Assembly (NCBI GenBank): GCA_938743325.2
Contig: OW568887.1
Coordinates: forward strand, 186,001 to 250,000
DNA from: Pycnococcus provasolii
Taxonomy: Eukaryota > Chlorophyta > Pseudoscourfieldiophyceae > Pseudoscourfieldiales > Pycnococcaceae
Direction: 5' to 3'
DNA length: 64,000 bases
In this document: in pieces, positions 55,539 through 64,000 of the stretch
How the letters are laid out: every line of letters starts with the position of its first letter
Numbering within the stretch: the first letter of the stretch is position 1
Notes under the pieces: generated by a model
The model's database searches: none
Told to the model about the DNA's origin: nothing
Seen by the model: the letters and a program-made list of their open reading frames with translations, nothing else
Translations under genes and position numbers: made by a program

Positions 55539-57359
55539 ATGTCCACGAAGTCAACGTCGTCGTGTGTTAATCAACTTGTTGTCGGCACGGGCAAGAGTGT
55601 GAAGAAAGGTGAAGATACCTTCACCTATGAAACTTCTCTCTCGTTAGCTAGTCCTGGGGGGACTAGTCTTGGCCTTCATGACGCTCCAAAGGCTTCCTCG
55701 TTTGGTGATTCGTCGTCGTCAGCTTCCTTGGGGGGTCTTGACGACTCTTTCGAGCGTCTACACTACTTTGGCGTATTCGACGGACACGGGGGGAGACACG
55801 CGGCGCAGTTCTGCGCAAACTCCAACTGGGGACTCGCACCGCGAACACTTCAACACCTGAAAAAAACGTTAGCTTTAGCAGAAGCTAATGAAAAGGTAGG
55901 GTTAGGGAGTGAAAATGGTGACCGCGGGGATATCATCTCGTCGTCGTCGGAAAATGGGGAAACACACGGCTTGTTGAAACACCTGCCGCGCGCACTCACG
56001 TCCGCGTTCGTTGAGGCGGATGCGGCGTTCAACGAAAAAAGTCAACCAAGCGGAACCACCGCGACGCTCGCGTTCGTGCACGAGAGAATACGAAAGGATA
56101 CGCTCAACGGAGACAGAATAGAAAGCTGCGAGAGGAGCGTCGTCGTCGCGAACGTTGGCGACTCCATGTGCTACCTCGACGACGGCGCGCACGTCACGGC
56201 GCTCTCAACAGACCACCGCGTCGAGAACTCGGAGGAAGAGCGCAAGCGCGTTATCGCCGCAGGAGGGGAAATCGGACGCGCGGCCGTTGAGGGTAAGGCG
56301 TGCGGACCACCGCGCGTGTGGCCAGGAGGCTTGCAGATGAGCCGGACAATAGGAGACGGAAACTGCGCAGACTCTAGCATCGTCGTGCCGCATCCGTCCG
56401 TGACGACGCGCGCCCTTCCCAACGACGGCGCACGGCTCATCTTCGCATCCGACGGATTGTGGGATGCGCTCAGCGGAAAGACGGCGGCACGCGCAGTTCG
56501 CAAAATGCCACCCGGACATGCGGCAAGGCATCTTGTCAAGGCGGCGCTCAAGGCGCGCGGCGACCGCGACGATATCACCGTGATTGTCGTCGACGTGCCG
56601 CCCAACCCACCGACACCGACGACGACGACGACGGCCGCCGCTCCGCTGGCTGCAAGCACGAATGGAACTCCTGCTGTAGCGACGGCGGGAGCTCCCGTGG
56701 AGATGGCGACGAGCGCGGACGATGTGCCGGATTGGGTGCGCGCTGAGCAGGCGATCTTGATGGGAAACTTTGAGATGATGGCAAAGACAATGCCTGCACA
56801 AGAAGACACGCAGTGGGAGACGGTTCCGTTTCGCAGCAAAAATGCAGTCAGCGCTGCCATCGCCGAAGCGCAGTCGCAAGATGGCGAGGATCGTGTCGAA
56901 TCGGAGGCGGACGGCAGCAGTCGTGGCGGACGCGGGCGTGGTGGCCGTGGTGGCCGAGGTGCGCGCGGCGGCGGACGTGGTCGTGGCGGTCGTGGCGGCG
57001 ATCGTGCCAAGCCCAACGCTGCCATCGCCGAAGTGCAGTCGCAAGATGGCAAGGATCATGTCGTCGAGCCGGAGGCGGACGGCAGCGGTCGTGGCGGGCG
57101 CGGGCGTGGTGGCCGTGGTGGCCGAGGTGCGCGCGGCGGTGGACGTGGTCGTGGCGGTCGTGGCGGCGATCGTGCCAAGCCTGCCCCCCCAGATGTCGTT
57201 GAGACGACGCCTGCCAGCGAGGGTGGTGCCGGGCGAGAGGCGGACGTCGGCGGTCGTGGCGGTGGCGGCCGTGGTGGTGGTCGTGGCGGTCGCGGTCGCG
57301 GTCGTGGCGTTCGCGGTCGCGGTCGCGGTCGTGGCCAGGAGGATGGTAAAATACTGTGA
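55539..57359 (+). CDS. PP2C-type protein phosphatase with C-terminal RGG/RG domain
   Basis: Metal-dependent Ser/Thr phosphatase. The catalytic domain runs from about 20 to 355, with FGVFDGHGGRHAAQF (D81-G85), QPSGTTATLAFV, VVANVGDSMCYL, GLQMSRTIGDGN, LIFASDGLWDALSG and RGDRDDITVIVVD, all metal-binding Asps being present. A Thr/Ala-rich linker and a short helix follow. From about 460 to the end there is an Arg-Gly-rich domain (SRGGRGRGGRGGRGARGGG type), which usually binds RNA. A 165-bp unit (from 56853 and 57018) is duplicated in this tail. The fusion suggests a phosphatase acting on RNA-bound or ribonucleoprotein targets; that is an inference. Confidence 0.92.
   Translation: MSTKSTSSCVNQLVVGTGKSVKKGEDTFTYETSLSLASPGGTSLGLHDAPKASSFGDSSSSASLGGLDDSFERLHYFGVFDGHGGRHAAQFCANSNWGLAPRTLQHLKKTLALAEANEKVGLGSENGDRGDIISSSSENGETHGLLKHLPRALTSAFVEADAAFNEKSQPSGTTATLAFVHERIRKDTLNGDRIESCERSVVVANVGDSMCYLDDGAHVTALSTDHRVENSEEERKRVIAAGGEIGRAAVEGKACGPPRVWPGGLQMSRTIGDGNCADSSIVVPHPSVTTRALPNDGARLIFASDGLWDALSGKTAARAVRKMPPGHAARHLVKAALKARGDRDDITVIVVDVPPNPPTPTTTTTAAAPLAASTNGTPAVATAGAPVEMATSADDVPDWVRAEQAILMGNFEMMAKTMPAQEDTQWETVPFRSKNAVSAAIAEAQSQDGEDRVESEADGSSRGGRGRGGRGGRGARGGGRGRGGRGGDRAKPNAAIAEVQSQDGKDHVVEPEADGSGRGGRGRGGRGGRGARGGGRGRGGRGGDRAKPAPPDVVETTPASEGGAGREADVGGRGGGGRGGGRGGRGRGRGVRGRGRGRGQEDGKIL
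56853..57182 (+). repeat. 165-bp in-frame duplication in the RGG tail
   Basis: Two copies starting at 56853 and 57018, each encoding AAIAEVQSQDG-like sequence, an acidic spacer, the RGG block and DRAKP. The copies differ at a few positions, such as EAQ/EVQ and EDRVESE/KDHVVEPE. Confidence 0.85.
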
Positions 57360-57722
57360 GTTTTGTATATGGGACGTCTAATAATAAAATATTTGGGATT
57401 CATGAATACATTAAAGTAAAGTGCAGCTCTGCTCGTCCCTACTCTTTCACATACTTTCACATACAACTCTTCACGGTCGCCACAGCTGGTCGCCACAGCA
57501 TAAGAACGGATTTGTAAATTTGATTTGTCACAAACAAAGGCCGTTCCAGTTCAATTTTTCACACACACGGCTCCACCAACCCTGGGGGAAGCGTCCTTCG
57601 GGTTAGGGTTAGGGTTCGGGTTCGAAGAAGTGTTTAGGGGTTCGGGTTGCCCTCTCCTTTTCTACTCTTAACTCCCTTGGCGCTTCCCCCCATTCCCAAC
57701 TATTGAAGCAAGCTCCGCCGCG
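57360..57722. other. Gap with a TTAGGG array before the small membrane-protein gene
   Basis: A TTAGGGTTAGGGTTCGGG array lies at about 57602-57650, 70-120 bp upstream of the next start and reading forward on its coding strand. Nothing else recognised. Confidence 0.7.
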
Positions 57723-58322
57723 ATGCTCCGCCGCTTTGATCATGGAAGCCGTGGACTTCAGAAGCAGGCTCTGCTGCTCCTCCATAGAGGCTTTTCTACG
57801 AGAGGGTTCGCGTCGTCGTCGTCGTCAATGTCATCGTCAATGTCGTCGTCAGTTTCTTTGCATGCTTCCAAGCCTTGGTCGCGTCTTCCTTCTGGCGTTA
57901 AAAAGCAAGATGGTGGTGCCGGTTTGAAGAACAACGTCGGAGTGGGGTGGGAAACGCACGCATTCACGTTTGTGGTGTCCGGCATATTCGTGTACTACTT
58001 TCGTGACTCGATCTCGTACGCCCTCGCGTCTGAGCAAACGCGCCGGCGCCGCGACGACGCAAAGTGGAGAAAAAAAATTGACGGTGCACCCGACGAAGTG
58101 AAGCAGATGAGAAGAGATGCCGTCGCGAACGTCGTCAACGGAACGCACAGCTTCGCAATGCACCGCGACCCATTCACAGGGATGTCGCCGGAAGACATCG
58201 TCAAGTTCGTTGACGTCGTCAGAAAAGAGGAGGGCATCTCGTCGGGTGACGGCGATGACCCGTACGAAGGTTTGTCACCGGAGGAAATTAACAAACTCAT
58301 CGAGCAACGTAGCTCGAAGTGA
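57723..58322 (+). CDS. Small membrane protein with mitochondrial-type N-terminus, unknown function
   Basis: The 199-aa product starts MLRRFDHGSRGLQKQ and is basic and Ser-rich for about 60 residues, consistent with import into mitochondria. One hydrophobic helix (AFTFVVSGIFVYYF, near 78-94) is followed by a Lys/Arg helix and an acidic C-terminus with two similar segments (GMSPEDIVKFVD and GLSPEEINKLIE). I do not recognise the family. Convergent with the ZNRD2-like gene. Confidence 0.7.
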   Translation: MLRRFDHGSRGLQKQALLLLHRGFSTRGFASSSSSMSSSMSSSVSLHASKPWSRLPSGVKKQDGGAGLKNNVGVGWETHAFTFVVSGIFVYYFRDSISYALASEQTRRRRDDAKWRKKIDGAPDEVKQMRRDAVANVVNGTHSFAMHRDPFTGMSPEDIVKFVDVVRKEEGISSGDGDDPYEGLSPEEINKLIEQRSSK

Positions 58323-58375
58323 TGTCGCGCTTATTAGTTCGTAACATGTGTGTAAAACAGCTTTTTACTCTTCAC

Positions 58376-59407
58376 TCATGAGATTGCGCGCGCGCACTGG
58401 ATCGCACGCGCCACCTCCGCCAAGCTTGCCGCCAGCTTTCCCATACGCTCGACGTCAGTCTCCTCCTCCAGCGCGGCACGCACAACCTCCAGCTTCTTCA
58501 CAAGCGTGTACGCGCTTCGCGTGGCGTACGCCTTGATGGACTGACCAAGTTTCTCCTCGTACCCTTGCTGCTGCTGCTGCTTTCCCGGAGCCGTCGCCGC
58601 CTCTGTCGCCGTCGGCCTTGGCGGTGTTGCAGCCGCACTGGGAACACTATCCATACCTGCGTGTAGTTCGTCCGCGGGAAGAGGCTGGTAGTATTGGCGT
58701 GATGCCAGGCTATCGTAGAATTTGCTGCGTGCCATATCCCACTGCCGCTCTTGTTCGTCGTAGTCGACATCATCTTCGTTGTCATCTTCGAAATCGTCTT
58801 TCTTTTGTTCGAGCTGCCGCGTCTTTTGTGTCGTCGGTGGTGCGGCCGACGTCGCCGACGCCGACAAGGTGTTCGCTTTCCTGAGGTCGATGGTTCCCGG
58901 CACTGGCACTGGTAAGGCGGGCACAGTATGTTCCGTGACGACAGGCATGTCGCACCCGCAGCAGAACTTTGTTGTTTTGTCTCGGCTTCGAACGAGCGGG
59001 CAGTATCCACAGCTGTCCATGGGGCAGTGTTCGTCAATCAAGGCCCAACCCTGTAGCATTTTCGCCGCGATGAGTTCCGCCGCGGATTCTCGCGCCAGTT
59101 TGGCCTGTACGTGTTGAGGCGGCGGCGCGAGGCGCGGCACCACAGACACTGTCGTCTCTTCACGTTCACGGGTTGTCTCCGCACTCACAGACTTGTGCGG
59201 CGAGGGCGCAGATGGTCCAGCCACATTCGATGTGGCAACACACTCGCGTGTATCCCGGTTACACTTCGCGCAGAGGTACTTGGAGGCGTCCCGTGAGCGC
59301 ACGAGAGGCGTGTGGCACGCTGGCACAGGGCACACGTCACCAAGCAGCGTCCATCCCCCGAGCATCAGAGACGCGAGCGACTGCGACGTTGACGGAGGCG
59401 ACGACAT
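58376..59407 (-). CDS. ZNRD2/SSSCA1-like protein with two zinc-ribbon modules
   Basis: The 343-aa product has two copies of the ZNRD2 (Sjogren autoantigen p27) zinc module. The first is LMLGGWTLLGDVCPVPACHT with CxxxxC and CAKC; the second is MLQGWALIDEHCPMDSCGYC with CCGC. Linkers are low complexity. The C-terminal helix region (KLGQSIKAYATRSAYTLVKK) matches the family's end. The human protein has one module, so the tandem copy is a difference. ZNRD2 is linked to kinetochore/midbody function and, in recent annotations, is poorly defined. The ATG is at 59407. Confidence 0.78.
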   Translation of the reverse strand: MSSPPSTSQSLASLMLGGWTLLGDVCPVPACHTPLVRSRDASKYLCAKCNRDTRECVATSNVAGPSAPSPHKSVSAETTREREETTVSVVPRLAPPPQHVQAKLARESAAELIAAKMLQGWALIDEHCPMDSCGYCPLVRSRDKTTKFCCGCDMPVVTEHTVPALPVPVPGTIDLRKANTLSASATSAAPPTTQKTRQLEQKKDDFEDDNEDDVDYDEQERQWDMARSKFYDSLASRQYYQPLPADELHAGMDSVPSAAATPPRPTATEAATAPGKQQQQQGYEEKLGQSIKAYATRSAYTLVKKLEVVRAALEEETDVERMGKLAASLAEVARAIQCARAIS

Positions 59408-59547
59408 ACTTCACTTCACGTGAGAAACAAAAACGTGAGAAATGACGGGCAGCACCGACCGGGGATGGCGCGACCGGTGCACCCTCACATTCAGGAAAAA
59501 CAATTGACGACGCGACAAATTCCATCCCAAGAAAGAAAACACCCGAT

Positions 59548-59592
59548 TCGTAACCCTAGCCCTAACCCTAACCCTAACCCTAACCCTACGGC
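59548..59592. repeat. CCCTAA array upstream of the ZNRD2-like gene
   Basis: One CCCTAG and about five CCCTAA units on the plus strand, 140-185 bp from the ATG at 59407, reading TTAGGG on the coding strand. The remaining 59593-60327 holds no gene I can support. Confidence 0.88.
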
Positions 59593-60327
59593 CCTACCTT
59601 TCCTGCGAGAGAGAGGAGTGCAAAGTCCGGCAAATGATGAGCGTGAGTTTCACAAGGGAGAGAGAGTGAGTGCTTGACTACGATAGTTCTTACGTGATTC
59701 AATGATGATAGTTCTTAGAAATGCACTTGACCGATCATTTCTCATCACTTCATTGATGAGCAGGAAACGTCGTGGAAAGCTCCCTTGAGGTACCCGGTAT
59801 GTACATACTGTAAGTAACTCGCAGAGTCGCAGTATCATCCCACTTCGCAGTGCAAGGCCGCACACGATTTGTCGCGAACAAGTGAACAACTGAAGGCCCT
59901 TGAAGGTTGAATTCTCGTTGTTGATGAATTCGCTTAAGGTTAAAAGCAATTCCAACTTTGACAGTTTGAGGAACGCGACTACAGTAAAGCCTCGCTGGTA
60001 AAGGAAGTACTAAACTTTAGTCTATCGTCCGGCGAGTGTTGTGCCTCTCGACTCTCGAGGGGTGGTGTTGTTGTGCCTCGCTCGCTCGCTCCTTCGCAAC
60101 TCCTTCGCTCAATCCTTCGCTCAACAATCGCTCGAACTCAACCATGGAGGAGACCAGTCAGTCGAAAGAAAGTGATTCCCACCACCATAACCTCACCACC
60201 ATTCCTCGATCGGGATCAACCATCCATCTGTCAGTCCCGTCTGATCAGTCCCCCCAAACCAAACCTTCCTTTCTGAAGTGAAATAAAACTAGGATTGGAG
60301 CTCCCCAATATTATTGGTGTCGGCATC

Positions 60328-62598
60328 ATGTCGTCCGGCGGTGATGGTGATGGCGATGGCGGTGATTCGGAAGATATTCTTATGGCGTTGACGTCCATGC
60401 TTGAGACGAAGTCTGCTGAAGTGTTTAGTCTTCGGTCCCTGCTAGAAGAACTCAAGAATAAACTTGTGGTGGCAGAATCCCTCGTGCAGGAGAAGGAGTT
60501 AGCATTGGCGGATAATGCGGCCGCATTATCCAAACAACTCGCGTCAGAAAATGAAGCCTTGGAAGAACAACGGGCGGCGATGACGAAACGAATTAAGGCG
60601 AGTGAAGTCGCGATGCAGGAAGCACAAGAAGCTTGCGAAGTGACAGTTCAAGAACTCAAGCACAAACAACAAGAGGAAATCGACGTCATACAAGAAGAAC
60701 TCGACGCGCTCAAGGAGGCGAAGAAAAGAACAGAGGAGGCGATGATGCAAACAGCACAGGCACTCGAGGAGGTACGCGGTCAACTCGCGTCAGTCGCCGT
60801 CGAACGTGACGAAACTCTACAGCGTACCGACGAACTCGAGAAGTCGCACGCAGACTTGCACACCAGGCTCACAGACATGACGAAACAATGTGAGGGCAAG
60901 GCGCATGAACTTGAAAGCGAGATGACGCGGCGTGCCACGCTCGAGAAGGATGTGGCGGCTCAAGAGGAGCAAATAACGACGGTGAAGGCATTCGTCGACG
61001 AGCTCAGCGCGACGATGCACAACCTCGAGCAGAGCAAGAAGGATGCGGACAAGCGAGCCACGGACGCCGAGGCGAGGTGCGAAGAGCTGTCAGCCGAGCT
61101 CGACACTGCGAACTCGAACTCGCAGGAAACACAACGAAGCCACGAAAGCCTCACGACACGCGTGAGCGAGCTCGAGGCTGACAGGCAGAGCGTCGACGAG
61201 CAGCGCCGCGACGCGCTGGAGAAGCTCAAGGCGAGCGAGGCGAAGACGTCGCGTGTCGAGCGGCAGCTGAAGGATAAGGAGGATGAGCTTGCAACGATGA
61301 AGGCATTCGTCGACGAGCTCAGCGCGACGATGCACAACCTCGAGCAGAGCAAGAAGGATGCGGACAAGCGAGCCACGGACGCCGAGGCGAGGTGCGAAGA
61401 GCTGTCAACCGAGCTCGGCACTGCGAACTCGAACTCGCAGGAAACACAACGAAGCCACGAAAGCCTCACGACACGCGTGAGCGAGCTCGAGGCTGACAGG
61501 CAGAGCGTCGACGAGCAGCGCCGCGACGCGCTGGAGAGGCTCAAGGCGAGCGAGGCGAAGTACGAGGAGGAGATGGCAAGGAGAAAAGAGCCATCGCGTG
61601 TCGAGCGGCAGCTGAAGGATAAGGAGGATGAGCTTGCAACGATGAAGGCATTCGTCGACGAGCTCAGCGCGACGATGCACAACCTCGAGCAGAGCAAGAA
61701 GGATGCGGACAAGCGAGCCACGCACGCCGAGGCGAAGTGCGAAGAGCTGTCAACCGAGCTCGACACTGCGAACTCGAACTCGCAGGAAACACAACGAAGC
61801 CACGAAAGCCTCACGACACGCGTGAGCGAGCTCGAGGCTGACAGGCAGAGCGTCGACGAGCAGCGCCGCGACGCGCTGGAGAAGCTCAAGGCGAGCGAGG
61901 CGAAGTACGAGGAGGAGATGGCAAGGAGAAAAGAGCCATCGCGTGTCGAGCGGCAGCTGAAGGATAAGGAAGATGAGCTTGCAACGATGAAGGCATTCGT
62001 CGACGAGCTCAGCGCGACGATGCACAACCTCGAGCAGAGCAAGAAGGATGCGGACAAGCGAGCCACGCACGCCGAGGCGAGGTGCGAAGAGCTGTCAAGC
62101 GAGCTCGACATTGCGAACCAGAAAAATGAGAAAGTATCTCTCAGCCTTTCGCAAACAAGGGGGATGCTACGAAGAGAAGAGCGCATGGATCGAGAAGACA
62201 AAAACATGCGTGGCAATTCCGCATCGACTGGTGTATCGACTCATGATGTCGCACACGCAACGACACAGACGCATGGGTCATCCGCGAGGGCAAGATCGCC
62301 AAGGCACACACACGAGACTGCATCGTCACATCTAACAAGGCGCGTGGCAGAACTTGAGGAGCAGTGTCGCGCGCTTCAGATGAGTGAGGCGGCGGCACGT
62401 GTCGAGCTAAGTCGCGAGATTCAGGGTCATGAGGACTTGAAGCTTATGATGCGCCACAGGGCTTACATTGCCGAGCACGACTGCGAAAAGCTTGCAGCGG
62501 TGCGAGCTTTGGACTATCTCAACGAGGAGCTCTTGCAGACCACACTCCAGCTTGAAAAAGCGCGTGCAGAAAAGTCCGCGCCATCCCTGTGGAGCTAA
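60328..62598 (+). CDS. Long coiled-coil protein with nearly identical 105-115-residue repeats
   Basis: The 756-aa product (first ATG 60328, MSSGGDGDGDGG) is almost all coiled coil, with heptads rich in Glu, Lys, Leu and Arg. From about residue 220 to 594 it has four repeats beginning KAFVDELSATMHNLEQSKKD, starting at 60988, 61303, 61648 and 61993. The spacing is 315, 345 and 345 bp; the first repeat lacks a 10-residue YEEEMARRKE-type segment. The C-terminal part has a SHLTRRVAELEEQCRALQMS coiled coil and a short end. Such proteins are often centrosomal, flagellar or cytoskeletal scaffolds. No specific family can be named. Confidence 0.85.
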   Translation: MSSGGDGDGDGGDSEDILMALTSMLETKSAEVFSLRSLLEELKNKLVVAESLVQEKELALADNAAALSKQLASENEALEEQRAAMTKRIKASEVAMQEAQEACEVTVQELKHKQQEEIDVIQEELDALKEAKKRTEEAMMQTAQALEEVRGQLASVAVERDETLQRTDELEKSHADLHTRLTDMTKQCEGKAHELESEMTRRATLEKDVAAQEEQITTVKAFVDELSATMHNLEQSKKDADKRATDAEARCEELSAELDTANSNSQETQRSHESLTTRVSELEADRQSVDEQRRDALEKLKASEAKTSRVERQLKDKEDELATMKAFVDELSATMHNLEQSKKDADKRATDAEARCEELSTELGTANSNSQETQRSHESLTTRVSELEADRQSVDEQRRDALERLKASEAKYEEEMARRKEPSRVERQLKDKEDELATMKAFVDELSATMHNLEQSKKDADKRATHAEAKCEELSTELDTANSNSQETQRSHESLTTRVSELEADRQSVDEQRRDALEKLKASEAKYEEEMARRKEPSRVERQLKDKEDELATMKAFVDELSATMHNLEQSKKDADKRATHAEARCEELSSELDIANQKNEKVSLSLSQTRGMLRREERMDREDKNMRGNSASTGVSTHDVAHATTQTHGSSARARSPRHTHETASSHLTRRVAELEEQCRALQMSEAAARVELSREIQGHEDLKLMMRHRAYIAEHDCEKLAAVRALDYLNEELLQTTLQLEKARAEKSAPSLWS
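60988..62110 (+). repeat. Tandem repeat of 315-345 bp, four copies, in the coiled-coil gene
   Basis: Copies start at 60988, 61303, 61648 and 61993 and are nearly identical at DNA level, with differences at single sites such as GCC/ACC in the SAEL/STEL position. Low divergence indicates recent duplication or ongoing homogenisation. Confidence 0.92.
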
Positions 62599-64000
62599 GT
62601 TGTAATCTAGACAATATTTATTATTTTCAACCATCGACGGACACCAGTTGCACCCACCGGCAGGTCCATCCAAACCCCGAATTGACTCAGAGTAAATTGT
62701 TCCGCGACGAGTAATAAGAGGTCCTTTTTTTAATAAGTCCGAGTAAGAGGTTCCTCCTCCTCAGGCAGTCAGGACTCCTCCTCCTCAAAATACCTTAAAC
62801 GGAGCCAACAACAAAATACGGGTGGTGCGGGATCTGCACTAAAAAACTTACTACGTCAGGGCTCTGCGAACGTTCGTTCACCACTACAAGCACCTGACAG
62901 ACTGAGCAAATCATTGATCACGAGTCACGACCGTCGTCACTCGTCAGCTCGAACCCGAACCCGAACCCGAAGTCCCGATTAACCCGACCCCTATAAACCC
63001 GAACCCTCTTCGGATTCGAATAGGATAGGACAGCTTCCTTGGAGACCGTTCCGAGAAAAAAGTCTCCATGGCGCTTGCATGGCGACAGATCTTCGTGGCC
63101 AATCGTCGTGTCCGAGAAAACAAGAAAAAAGTGTCCAAGAATAAAAACTATTATGATCGTTCGTGCCTTGCGCCTGACAATACGACAACGGTGTGTGTGT
63201 GTTGTTCCCTTTTGTTTGTTTGTTTGTTCATTCTTTGTTTGTGTGTAATTGCCGTATTTATTGGAGTCAGGATTAGCGCGTCAGCAAGTGTGGCTGGAAT
63301 ACTAGTGACACCAATTCACAACAGCCGCAGCAGCGACAACAACAACAGCAACGAATACACCACCACTATAACAGGAACGGCTAACGCCTAACGAGATCAA
63401 CATCAACAACTACTACCACTCCTGCTGCATGCTTCACGATGGGTGGAAATGCATTCTTGCGGTTCAGTAGTAGTGTGGCAGCCGGCGCCCTCATCCTCAA
63501 CCAGGTGGCTCGTGCGCAAGATTGCGTGAAGACCTGTATTTGCGCTGGCATCGTGGATGAAGTGGATGGATCAGGAGGATGTACATATGGAATCTCATCT
63601 GTTTTAGTAATATTATTTTTAATTTGATGCTCCACTTTTACATTTCCTCGTAGGTTATCCAATCTCTGTTGTAGTAGATTTGCTACATCTCCGTCGCTGT
63701 CCGATGATTTCGCCGCGCGTTGTAACAAGTCAGCCACTGCAGTGTTTGGTATGCCGTTACCAGTGTTGCGTTTCATTTCATCAATCTGCTGACGTTGTTG
63801 TCGCAGCTCTTCATTCATGGTATTGGTGCGCTGCTGTTGCTCATCCAGTTGTCGGTGTAGAACGTCGGTAATCTCCGCGAGTGTGCGTGTAGATTGCTGT
63901 GAATTGCGCAATTCTCCTATTCCATATGACAATCTGTCATATGGGATTCCAAACTACCCACAGCCCTCCATCTATGTTCCAACTAACACCAGAGCCAGTG
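62599..64000. other. Terminal region without a supported gene
   Basis: CCCGAA repeats lie near 62952-62972, with further AACCCG units to 63005. Antisense to the end, 63381-63929 is an open frame with a Gln/Glu-rich coiled coil (LAEITDVLHRQLDEQQQ) but no in-frame ATG near its start before a stop; it could be a 3' exon of a gene extending off the window. T and GTTTG runs lie near 63210-63245. Confidence 0.4.

Noticed and set aside
60960-62216. Long antisense open frame opposite the coiled-coil repeats
   Set aside because: It consists of Ser/Leu repeats mirroring the sense coiled coil and has no independent support.
63381-63929. Minus-strand frame with a Gln/Glu-rich coiled coil at the window end
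   Set aside because: No usable ATG before an upstream stop; cannot be told from an exon of a gene outside the window.
1-64000. tRNA or rRNA genes
   Set aside because: By eye I found no cloverleaf with a GGTTCGAAT-type T loop or rRNA-like conserved blocks; a tRNAscan run would be needed to exclude a diverged one.

Overview
This window looks like nuclear DNA of a small, gene-dense green alga, probably a prasinophyte-type picoplankter (inference). The green lineage is suggested by plastid genes that are green-specific or green-typical: LIL3, a CAS-type thylakoid calcium sensor with a rhodanese-like domain, a plastid SecE, and a twin-arginine thylakoid-lumen protein. The eukaryotic setting is shown by an R-SNARE, BLOC1S2, PEX10, a U-box protein, TATDN1 and a TPX2-like protein. 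Almost every gene is a single open reading frame with no obvious coding intron. Convergent genes are often only 30-200 bp apart.

Layout. 1-7.7 kb: phosphofructokinase, a frameshifted ankyrin/MYND gene, an Acl4-like TPR chaperone, folylpolyglutamate synthase and a membrane U-box protein. 8.2-19.5 kb: a decayed BAR-domain gene, a RING protein, an alpha/beta hydrolase, a lumenal aldo/keto reductase-like protein without catalytic residues, a plastid hypothetical, BLOC1S2, a methyltransferase-like protein, TATDN1 with a 44-residue repeat tail, and LIL3. 20-33.5 kb: a VAMP7-type R-SNARE with a glutamine-rich insert, CAS, a TPX2-like protein, a radical-SAM-like protein with no cysteine motif, RbfA, an EGLN-like 2OG oxygenase, a plastid membrane protein, cytochrome b5 reductase and SecE. 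33.5-36.5 kb: a weak, frameshifted gene with a recent Mutator-like element beside it (perfect 198-bp inverted repeats, 9-bp target duplication). 36.5-46.7 kb: a receptor-like pseudokinase, a discoidin-like surface protein, a fossil tyrosine-recombinase (DIRS-like) retroelement, FolD, and a block of paired direct repeats. 46.8-64 kb: NAD glycerol-3-phosphate dehydrogenase, PEX10, a large secreted Cys/Pro-rich protein, a PP2C phosphatase with an RGG tail, a small mitochondrial-type membrane protein, a duplicated ZNRD2-type zinc protein, and a repetitive coiled-coil protein.

Two themes run through the window. First, short TTAGGG/CCCTAA (telomere-like) arrays sit just upstream of many start codons and are not seen in convergent gaps, as if they were a core promoter element. 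Second, several proteins carry recent in-frame tandem repeats (TATDN1, PP2C, the coiled-coil protein, RbfA, the SNARE), and several have lost family-defining catalytic residues (aldo/keto reductase, radical SAM, receptor kinase). The genes do not form one pathway. Two folate enzymes (FPGS, FolD) and a set of plastid-targeted proteins share the window without visible linkage.
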